From the IMG/VR virus record IMGVR_UViG_3300044609_000696, positions 1-36,518 of that record: a stretch of DNA of 36,518 nt. One strand, 5' to 3'. Below, piece by piece: positions 31,401 through 36,518 of the stretch; position 1 is the stretch's first letter; each line of letters starts with the position of its first letter. This DNA is from a virus. The translations under genes and the position numbers were made by a program. The notes under the pieces are model-generated. The model had not been told where the DNA came from and did no database searches. It worked only from the letters and a program-made list of their open reading frames with translations.

Positions 31401-31616
31401 ATGCCGCAACGAGTCACTCGTGCAGAATCCGCCGACCTCTTCTTCAAGGCGGCCACCTTCATCGAGGCCATCGACACAGCCATCGACGAAGCCGACGCCC
31501 TCATCACTTCCATTGCTGAAACCATCAGCTGGGAGTCGTTCACCCCAGATCAACGCGCATCCCTTGCCCAGTGGCATGGCGGCGTGCGCGAAGCCCGCCA
31601 AGCCCTACGCAAATGA
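31401..31616 (+). CDS. Small helical protein at start of ERF operon
   Basis: A 71-residue protein, acidic and helical: MPQRVTRAESADLFFKAATF, then IDTAIDEADALITSIAETIS, and a basic end. Its stop overlaps the ERF start (ATGA). It may be a partner of the annealing protein. Family not recognised. Confidence 0.65.
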   Translation: MPQRVTRAESADLFFKAATFIEAIDTAIDEADALITSIAETISWESFTPDQRASLAQWHGGVREARQALRK

Positions 31617-32320
31617 CTGAATCACAGATTGCAGGCGCCCTGGCCAAGTTCCACAAGGCAGTCGGCACCATCCACAAGAACAGCAAGGCCCAGTACGGCA
31701 ACTTTGCCTCCCTGGCCGATGTGCTCAGCGCAATCTCCGGCCCCCTGTCTGAATCCGGTCTTGCCGTGACCCAGACCTTTATCCCTACGGAGGGCTGCAC
31801 GCTGCTCCGCACCACCATTCGCCACACCGGCGGCGAACTGGTTGAGAGCGATGTGCCGCTGATCGAGGTAAAGGGGCGCAACGCCCTTCACGACTGGGGT
31901 GGTGCCGTCACCTATCAGCGCCGCTTTGCCCTGTTGGCAGCCCTCAACCTTGCCCCTGGCATGGAAGAGGACACCGACGGCGACAGTGCTGACGACAAGC
32001 CCGCACCAGCCCCCTCAAAGGCACCAGCGTCTAAAGCTGTGAAGGCAGCCCCTACCCCTACGCAGGATGCTGCTAAGCCACAGGGGTCTGCGCCCGCTAC
32101 TCCTTCTGTGGTCCCACCGATCGACCCCGCTGAACGGAAGGAAATCCTCAACCTCGTGCAGGAAATGATGAAATCCAACCGCACGGCCTTCGATCGCTTC
32201 GTCGCCGAATACAAGGCCGCATTCAACGTCCCTGCCGACACGAAGATCAGCGACCACTTCCAGGAGCAACAGCACGCGGAGTTCGCCCAGCAGTTCTTCG
32301 CTTCCCTCCCTCCATCCTGA
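31613..32320 (+). CDS. erf: ERF-family single-strand annealing protein
   Basis: A 235-residue protein from the ATG at 31613 (overlapping the preceding stop). Residues 1-115 show the ERF pattern: IAGALAKFHKAVGTIHKNSK, YGNFASLADVLSAISGPLSE, GLAVTQTF, and GAVTYQRRFALLAALNLAPG. A Pro/Ala/Lys linker (about 120-165) follows, and then a helical C-terminal domain (RKEILNLVQEMMKSNRTAF). ERF proteins anneal complementary single strands and help circularise phage DNA. The next genes follow with overlaps, including an SSB-like protein that may work with it. Confidence 0.9.
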   Translation: MTESQIAGALAKFHKAVGTIHKNSKAQYGNFASLADVLSAISGPLSESGLAVTQTFIPTEGCTLLRTTIRHTGGELVESDVPLIEVKGRNALHDWGGAVTYQRRFALLAALNLAPGMEEDTDGDSADDKPAPAPSKAPASKAVKAAPTPTQDAAKPQGSAPATPSVVPPIDPAERKEILNLVQEMMKSNRTAFDRFVAEYKAAFNVPADTKISDHFQEQQHAEFAQQFFASLPPS

Positions 32321-32535
32321 TGAGCCCCTACCTCGAACTTGCCCTCGCAACCCTTGAGGATCTACGCGATGACCTTCACACCAGAGGAAACAAAGCCTTC
32401 TTCGACTCCCGCTTTGTCACAGCTGTTGATTTCGGCCAGCAGGAATCTACGGTGCGCAACTGCCTCGCCCTCCTGCGCACCCTCGCCGCAGCGCACCCGC
32501 TACCTGCTGAAGATCTCGAGCGGGTGGCTGGCTGA
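32320..32535 (+). CDS. Small protein of the ERF operon, unknown
   Basis: A 71-residue protein starting on the stop of ERF (TGATG). It reads MSPYLELALATLEDLRDDLH, then FVTAVDFGQQESTVRNCLAL, and is mostly helical. No motif recognised. Overlap with ERF supports it. Confidence 0.65.
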   Translation: MSPYLELALATLEDLRDDLHTRGNKAFFDSRFVTAVDFGQQESTVRNCLALLRTLAAAHPLPAEDLERVAG

Positions 32536-32545
32536 TCACAGCCTC

Positions 32546-32722
32546 GTGTCGGATGCCAGCCAGGTTTCAACAGCCTCTCAGTCCGACGCCCTCTGCTTTG
32601 CTTCCATTGACGCAGCGCTGATCCGCGCACGGCAGCTGGCTGATCTCTTCCCTGAGATCACCGTTGATGCGGTCCCGGTTGGCTACCCCCTCGGCCATTC
32701 ACTGATGCGCCGCCGTGGATGA
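32546..32722 (+). CDS. Small protein of the ERF operon, unknown
   Basis: A 58-residue protein from a GTG at 32546: MSDASQVSTASQSDALCFAS, then IDAALIRARQLADLFPEITV and a short basic end. It fills the gap between the previous gene and the RHH gene and overlaps the latter by eight bases. The frame is open further upstream, but there it mirrors the preceding gene, so I use the first start after that gene's stop. Function unknown. Confidence 0.45.
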   Translation: MSDASQVSTASQSDALCFASIDAALIRARQLADLFPEITVDAVPVGYPLGHSLMRRRG

Positions 32723-32957
32723 TCAGCAATTCCACCAGCACATGGCTGACCTCTACAACCAGCAGGCACGCACCACGCCAGCGCCACGCCCTGCTGGCGT
32801 CGACCCCCAGGAATGGAAGAACCGGCACCTAGTCAGCGCCAAGCTGCCCGCCGGTCTTTACTCCGATTTCATGGCCTTCTGCCGGCAACACAACTTCAGT
32901 GTCAACACCGGCATCAAGGCAATCCTGTCCCACCACTTCACCAAAGCAAATGGCTGA
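32715..32957 (+). CDS. Ribbon-helix-helix-like protein
   Basis: An 80-residue protein from a GTG at 32715. The second half (RHLVSAKLPAGLYSDFMAFC, then RQHNFSVNTGIKAILSHHFT) has the strand-helix-helix order of RHH regulators. The first half is polar and probably flexible. It overlaps the SSB-like gene by eight bases. It could regulate the operon in which it lies. Confidence 0.62.
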   Translation: MDDQQFHQHMADLYNQQARTTPAPRPAGVDPQEWKNRHLVSAKLPAGLYSDFMAFCRQHNFSVNTGIKAILSHHFTKANG

Positions 32958-33240
32958 CTTCGCCCCCGACGCCTTCACCCTGTTCACCACCTTCAACAAG
33001 TCCAAGCTGGAAGGCAAGACCGACGAATACTGGGCCAAGAGCGAGTGGCCCATTGATCAGATCAACGCCCTCCACGCCTGGGCCAACAGCCAGACCTCTA
33101 CCACCACCAACCAGAAGGGCGAGGTCTGCGTCACCGTGAATCAGAAGCTGCTGCCCCGCACCAGCAAGGCCGGTAATGACTACCTGCTCGGCATCACCTC
33201 TGATGCCAAGCCCGCCAACAACAGCGACATGCCCTTCTGA
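32950..33240 (+). CDS. Small protein with SSB-like acidic tail
   Basis: A 96-residue protein from the ATG at 32950: MADFAPDAFTLFTTFNKSKL, WPIDQINALHAWANSQ, QKGEVCVTVNQKLLPRTSKA, YLLGITSDAKPANNSDMPF. The C-terminal NNSDMPF is close to the D-D-I-P-F tip by which bacterial SSB recruits partner proteins. The body is too short for a full classical OB fold but could be a compact one. In an ERF operon a single-strand binding or SSB-mimic role is plausible. It overlaps the RHH gene upstream and the sigma gene downstream (TGATG). Confidence 0.62.
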   Translation: MADFAPDAFTLFTTFNKSKLEGKTDEYWAKSEWPIDQINALHAWANSQTSTTTNQKGEVCVTVNQKLLPRTSKAGNDYLLGITSDAKPANNSDMPF

Positions 33241-34157
33241 TGTCTGCCACCCGCGACAGCATCGGCTGGTTCCTTGACCACGCCGGTCGTATCCCTCTCC
33301 TCACCAACGAGGAAGAGATCATCTTGGGCCGCAAGGTCCAAGATCTGCAGGCCCTCCTCGCTGAAAAGCCAGAAGGGCCCTACTCCAAAGAGGAAACCAT
33401 CACCCTCCGCCGTGGCAAGCGTGCCAAGGAGCGCATGGTGAACGCCAACCTCCGCCTGGTGGTGAGCGTTGCCAAGCGCTACCTACACGCTGCCCAGCAC
33501 CTTGAACTGGCTGATCTGGTACAGGAGGGCATGTTCGGCCTGATCCGTGGCGTCGAGAAGTTCGACCCTGAGCGTGGCTACAAGGCGTCCACCTACCTCT
33601 ACTGGTGGATTCGCCAGGGCATCAGCCGCGCCCTCAGCCAGCAGGATCGGAACATCCGCCTGCCCATCAACGCGATTGAGTGCCTCAACAAGGTGCGGAA
33701 CCTCATCCCCGCGTTCTGTGCCGAACACGGCAGGCCCCCCACTCCACAGGAGTGCGCTGATCATTGCGAGGTCCAGCTGCACATCATGCAGCACTACCTC
33801 AAGCACGCTCAGCGGCCTAGCAGCCTCAACGGCACAATCAAGACCAGTAACAACTCCTCAGTGCAGCCTGAGCTGATGGAAATGATTCGCGCTCTTGGCC
33901 CTGAGCCGATGGAGGTGCTTGAGGTTGACGATGGGATCACCAACCTGGACGGATGGCTCGAGCACCTCTCTGATCGTGAGCGCGAAATCCTTTCTCATCG
34001 CTATGGGCTAGATGGAAAGGGTGGAATGTCACAGACCAGCACAGGCAAGATCCTTGGCGTTTCCCGCCAAGCGGTGCAGCAGGCGGAAGCCAAGGCGTTG
34101 AATCGCCTTCGCCTCCACGCTGGCCTTTCTGGCCGCCTAGCCCCTACCGCTGCGTAG
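33240..34157 (+). CDS. Phage-encoded sigma-70 factor, cyanobacterial group-2-like
   Basis: A 305-residue sigma factor. Region 1.2 is DSIGWFLDHAGRIPLLTNEE; regions 2.1-2.4 run from NLRLVVSVAKRYLHAAQHLE through DLVQEGMFGLIRGVEKFDPE to YLYWWIRQGISRALSQQ and IRLPINAI. Region 3 follows, and region 4 is LSDREREILSHRYGLDG then SRQAVQQAEAKALNRLR. Compared with host primary sigma, region 4.2 has Ala and Gln at positions usually Arg-Val-Arg, which touch the -35 box. So its promoter choice may differ. It ends the ERF operon and could switch host polymerase to late genes. Region 1.1 is absent, as in group-2 sigmas. Confidence 0.92.
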   Translation: MSATRDSIGWFLDHAGRIPLLTNEEEIILGRKVQDLQALLAEKPEGPYSKEETITLRRGKRAKERMVNANLRLVVSVAKRYLHAAQHLELADLVQEGMFGLIRGVEKFDPERGYKASTYLYWWIRQGISRALSQQDRNIRLPINAIECLNKVRNLIPAFCAEHGRPPTPQECADHCEVQLHIMQHYLKHAQRPSSLNGTIKTSNNSSVQPELMEMIRALGPEPMEVLEVDDGITNLDGWLEHLSDREREILSHRYGLDGKGGMSQTSTGKILGVSRQAVQQAEAKALNRLRLHAGLSGRLAPTAA

Positions 34158-34158
34158 G
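34141..34158 (-). promoter_or_regulatory. Element copy at the sigma / recombinase junction
   Basis: On the minus strand CCTACGCAGCGGTAGGGG lies over the last codons of the sigma gene and 20 bases before the convergent recombinase stop. It is the only copy not in front of a gene, and might be a marker of an attachment or end region instead. Confidence 0.4.
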
Positions 34159-34177
34159 CATGACGGCACGCGAAGCG

Positions 34178-35449
34178 CTACGACGGATCGCGGCTCGCGC
34201 CCTGGCGCAAGACGACTTTGACCGTGCTGGGATCCCCGACATAGAGGATCTCGTCAACGAACTCGAGCAAGAGTGCCCGCAGCTCTTCTTCGTCCGCCAG
34301 GTCAAGGACACCAGGCCGAGCCAACACGGCCGCCAAGCCCTCCCAGTTCGGCGCTGACGGCAAGGGGGTCTGCAGCTGCTGTTGCAGATCCCTGATTGCC
34401 CCCTCCAGCCCTGATCGCCCTCGCGCCTGCTTCTCCAGCAGGTCGGCCAGGTCATCCTGCATTTCAAGTTGCTGCTGCGTCACCACTGGCTGGGGTGGCG
34501 TGGCGGCAATTTTTGCCATTTCGGCATGGCAGTGCATCAGCGCGGCAATCGCCTGATCTCTGATTTTCCACTCCGCCAGGCCGCGTCCATACCACTGGCA
34601 GTGGAGGTTGGTGCATTTCAACCGTGGCTTCCCCGCGGCCATCGTGTAGTGGAGCCAGCGCTGGCACGATTGACAGCGCACCAAGCCAGACAGCAACCGC
34701 TTGCGGCGTGGGGCTCTTGTTCCTTTTTCGCGCCTGCGTTCGATCACGGCCATCGCGTCGGCATACTCCTGTGCGGTGATCAGCGCCTCCACCTGCATCG
34801 CTTGGCCGGCAACGATGCCCCGCAGGATCGGATTACTGGCCCACCTGCGGATGCCACGGGTAGACCAGTCGTAATCGTTCAGCCGCACCGTTTTGGATAG
34901 GTTGAACTCGCTGGCCTGGAGCCGCCGCCACAGCAGCTGGGCCTCGGCGAACTCAACAGGATGTGGCACCACATACTGCCCGTCGTAGGCATAGCCGAAA
35001 GGGACGCGGCCACAGGCGTAGTAGCCCGCCGCCTTGCGGCGCTGCAGGCCGTTCTTGATGTTGATGGCCTTGATCTGGCTATCAACCTCGTTGATCGTGG
35101 CCATCACGCCGGTCATCAACCGGGCAGCTGGATCGGCAATGTCGCCAGGGGTGCCGTCGAGGAACTGGACCTCAACCCGCTTGCGGCTGCAGATCCTCAG
35201 AAAGCCGGTGACATCTTCACGGCGAGACAGGCGCGACTGGCTGACGGCAATGACCTTGGTGACACGACCCGCGGCCACCAGGGCCTGCAACTCATCCCAG
35301 CCTGGGCGGCGACTGCCTTCGCGAAATGCGGAACCACGCTCCTGGATGACCCGCTGGCAGCCCGCTGCGGCCAGCTGCTCGACCTGAGCTTCGATGGAAA
35401 TGGCCTGCTCGTCGGATCGAGTGGAAACGCGGGCGTAGCCAACGATCAC
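34178..35449 (-). CDS. Serine recombinase / phage integrase, XisF-like
   Basis: A 423-residue large serine recombinase from a GTG at 35449. The catalytic domain (1-140) has GYARVST with the nucleophile Ser9, then SQSRLSRREDVTGFLR and AARLMTGVMATINEVDS. The recombinase domain follows (GYYACGRVPFGYAYDGQYVV, then RGIRRWASNPILRGIVAG). A zinc ribbon lies at about 265-290 (CQSCQRWLHY, then LKCTNLHCQWYG), with a coiled coil at the C-terminus (about 315-365). It resembles cyanobacterial XisF-type excisases and would integrate or excise the phage. It is convergent with the sigma gene; the attachment site should lie close to one end of the gene. Confidence 0.92.
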   Translation of the reverse strand: MIVGYARVSTRSDEQAISIEAQVEQLAAAGCQRVIQERGSAFREGSRRPGWDELQALVAAGRVTKVIAVSQSRLSRREDVTGFLRICSRKRVEVQFLDGTPGDIADPAARLMTGVMATINEVDSQIKAINIKNGLQRRKAAGYYACGRVPFGYAYDGQYVVPHPVEFAEAQLLWRRLQASEFNLSKTVRLNDYDWSTRGIRRWASNPILRGIVAGQAMQVEALITAQEYADAMAVIERRREKGTRAPRRKRLLSGLVRCQSCQRWLHYTMAAGKPRLKCTNLHCQWYGRGLAEWKIRDQAIAALMHCHAEMAKIAATPPQPVVTQQQLEMQDDLADLLEKQARGRSGLEGAIRDLQQQLQTPLPSAPNWEGLAAVLARPGVLDLADEEELRALLLEFVDEILYVGDPSTVKVVLRQGASRDPS

Positions 35450-35522
35450 GGGCGGCAGGGCGGTTTGCGCTTATAGTACTTAGGGGCACTTCTGATTGGA
35501 GAAGGCCCTTAAAGCACTAGCC
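35450..35522. promoter_or_regulatory. Divergent control region of the recombinase; candidate attP location
   Basis: This 73-base gap separates the recombinase from a rightward operon. It contains TTATAGTACTTA, with the palindrome AGTACT and, on the minus strand, a -10-like ACTATAAG about 20 bases before the recombinase start. No good -35 box is seen. Large serine recombinases often keep attP beside their gene, so this gap is a natural candidate, but I see no proof. Confidence 0.35.
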
Positions 35523-35711
35523 ATGAGAATGACACTTCAGCTGGGCGATGGGCTCGCACCAAGGATGCTGGTCCCCTGCCCCCGTTGCGCCAAGCGGCAC
35601 AGGGTTCTTCAGCGTGCTGAAGGCACACTGCTCGATCAGATCCGCTGCTCTCAGGCCAAGGAGCTGATCGTGGTGGGCATCGAGGGTCGGTTCCTTCCTC
35701 AGAAGAACTGA
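35523..35711 (+). CDS. Small zinc-ribbon-like protein
   Basis: A 62-residue protein from the ATG at 35523 (a TTG at 35496 is possible). It has CPRCAKRHRVLQ followed later by IRCSQAKELI, a C-x-x-C then single Cys pattern that may bind zinc. It is followed after one base by the DUF3310 gene. Function unknown. Confidence 0.6.
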   Translation: MRMTLQLGDGLAPRMLVPCPRCAKRHRVLQRAEGTLLDQIRCSQAKELIVVGIEGRFLPQKN

Positions 35712-35712
35712 C

Positions 35713-35931
35713 ATGGCCGATCCAATCAATCCCGACCACTATCGCCAGGGTTCGGTCGAGTGCATCGAAGCCATCCGCGCTGCCCTTGGCGCTGACGGCT
35801 TCCGCGCCTACTGCAAAGGCCAAGTGCTGAAGTATCTATGGCGGGCCGATTTCAAACACGACGATCCCAAGACCGACCTGGGTAAGGCGAACTGGTACAT
35901 GCAACGGCTGCTGCAGGAGGCCGAGCGTTGA
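35713..35931 (+). CDS. DUF3310 family protein
   Basis: A 72-residue protein with the whole DUF3310 pattern: INPDHYRQGSVECIEAIRAA, then FRAYCKGQVLKYLWRADFKH and a K-x-x-W-Y-x-x-R-L end. This small domain is common in phages, alone or joined to nucleotide-metabolism enzymes, and its molecular role is not settled. It overlaps the next gene's TTG start. Confidence 0.88.
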   Translation: MADPINPDHYRQGSVECIEAIRAALGADGFRAYCKGQVLKYLWRADFKHDDPKTDLGKANWYMQRLLQEAER

Positions 35932-36257
35932 AGAGGGAGACGTTCGAGACCAGGGGGCTGCGCATCGAAACCTCCCTCGACTGGTCGGGCAGGTTCTACA
36001 TCGCTTGGCGTCCCAACGTCAGCATGTTTTTCCGTGATCGCAAGGCCCTCATCAAGTGGGCCGGGTATCCGGTGAAGACCCCGACACGGGACAGCCTGAT
36101 GTCTTGGCTTGACTCTCTTGATGCCGCTGACAGCGCTGTTAAAGGGGAGTCGCTCAACATTGAACAGGACGATGCGCTGTTAAAGGCCACAGGCTTCGGG
36201 CCTGAATGTCACCTGGACGAATCGGATCCAAATCATTCGACCAGGACCGTGATCTAA
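35928..36257 (+). CDS. Unknown protein after DUF3310
   Basis: A 109-residue protein from a TTG at 35928, supported by GGAGG seven bases upstream and by overlap with the DUF3310 stop (TTGA). It starts MKRETFETRGLRIETSLDWS, with GRFYIAWRPNVSMFFRDRKA, and ends in an acidic and Thr-rich tail. Mixed alpha/beta, no known motif. Confidence 0.65.
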   Translation: MKRETFETRGLRIETSLDWSGRFYIAWRPNVSMFFRDRKALIKWAGYPVKTPTRDSLMSWLDSLDAADSAVKGESLNIEQDDALLKATGFGPECHLDESDPNHSTRTVI

Positions 36258-36279
36258 ACACCTGCGGCGGGCTCTCCTG

Positions 36280-36291
36280 CCCCTGCGTAGG
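36280..36291. promoter_or_regulatory. Element copy before the endolysin gene
   Basis: CCCCTGCGTAGG on the plus strand is the CCTACGCAGGGG core in reverse. It lies 21 bases before the endolysin ATG; AGGAAA follows and may be the ribosome site. Confidence 0.4.
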
Positions 36292-36312
36292 CTTAGGAAA
36301 GACTCTTGATTC

Positions 36313-36518
36313 ATGAAAACCAGCCAGGCGGGGATCGACCTGATCAAAGAGTTCGAGGGCTGCGAACTCACCGCATACGTTTGCCCCGCCGGTGTTCTCA
36401 CCATCGGCTACGGCTCTACTGGTTCCCACGTCACCCCCGGCAAGACGATCACAGAAGCCGAGGCCGAGGCCCTGCTGCTCAAAGACCTCACCCGCTTTGA
36501 GAAGGCCGTCAACGAACT
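36313..36518 (+). CDS. Endolysin, GH24 lysozyme (3' end cut by the window)
   Basis: The first 68 residues of a phage lysozyme. MKTSQAGIDLIKEFEGCELT gives the catalytic Glu in FEG, followed by AYVCPAGVLTIGYGSTG with Cys and Thr at the positions of the T4/P22-type active site, then ITEAEAEALLLKDLTRFEKA. This is the RrrD/P22 gp19-like branch. No signal or SAR membrane segment is seen at the N-terminus, so a holin would be needed, and none is visible within the window. It breaks the host wall at the end of infection. Confidence 0.9.
   Translation, partial: MKTSQAGIDLIKEFEGCELTAYVCPAGVLTIGYGSTGSHVTPGKTITEAEAEALLLKDLTRFEKAVNE

Noticed and set aside
32056-32067. Element-like CCCTACGCAGGA in the ERF gene
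   Set aside because: It falls in the Pro/Thr linker of the coding region and lacks the palindromic second half.
32339-32545. Upstream part of the frame ending at 32722
   Set aside because: This part mirrors the well-placed gene at 32320-32535 in another frame; only the part after that gene's stop is likely coding.
1-36518. tRNA genes, CRISPR arrays, insertion sequences
   Set aside because: No cloverleaf with a proper T-loop, no regularly spaced repeats and no transposase or terminal repeats were seen by reading; a tRNAscan or CRISPR finder run was not possible.

Overview
The window is most of a temperate siphovirus genome, either an integrated prophage or a phage contig, and the likely host is a GC-rich picocyanobacterium (Synechococcus/Cyanobium type). 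The phage assignment is secure: terminase, portal, MuF-type head protein, scaffold, major capsid, neck, major tail, tail chaperones with a frameshift overlap, tape measure, NlpC/P60 and J-like tail tip genes follow one another in the usual order. The host assignment is an inference. It rests on an XisF-like serine recombinase, a sigma factor of the cyanobacterial group-2 type, many genes without a Shine-Dalgarno site, high GC, and two copies of the cyanobacterial HIP1 octamer (914-921, 30915-30922). No host gene is present to confirm it.

Layout. Positions 1-22.2 kb form a leftward late block. Read in the direction of transcription it encodes RusA, small and large terminase, a 45-aa protein, portal, MuF protein, two small proteins, scaffold, capsid, four neck/connector proteins, major tail protein, a Pro/Ala/Glu-rich protein, G/GT chaperones, tape measure, an L-like protein, NlpC, J and a partial tail gene. 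Two free-standing HNH homing endonucleases lie antisense between late genes (4.6-5.3 kb and 13.7-14.4 kb). Intrinsic terminators follow the capsid, major tail and Pro/Ala/Glu-rich genes, which would step transcription down after the abundant proteins. Positions 22.4-24.4 kb hold small leftward genes, including a RecB/Cas4-like nuclease and a ribbon-helix-helix (RHH) protein. Positions 24.5-28.6 kb are a second leftward operon: an HNH domain fused to the first RecA lobe of an SF2 helicase, the second helicase lobe as a separate gene, an HTH protein and a small RHH protein.

Positions 28.6-31.4 kb are a regulatory patchwork of small genes on both strands. They include several RHH proteins, a membrane-anchored HTH protein and, divergent from it, an XRE-like candidate repressor. 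Positions 31.4-34.2 kb are a tightly overlapping rightward operon: ERF single-strand annealing protein, small proteins, an RHH protein, a protein with an SSB-like acidic tail, and a sigma-70 factor. A serine recombinase (34.2-35.4 kb, leftward) is convergent with it. A short rightward set (zinc-ribbon protein, DUF3310 protein, unknown) leads to a GH24 endolysin cut by the window end.

The most interesting non-coding signal is a dispersed element close to CCTACGCAGGGGTTGACCC. It recurs just upstream of many transcription units, mostly in the same orientation relative to the downstream start codon. It could be the operator or promoter signature of the phage repressor or the phage sigma factor. 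The split HNH-helicase operon, the phage sigma factor, the set of five RHH proteins and the +1 (or -2) frameshift in the tail chaperone genes are the other points worth following up. No gene-free stretch exceeds 300 bases, and I saw no tRNA, CRISPR array or insertion sequence.
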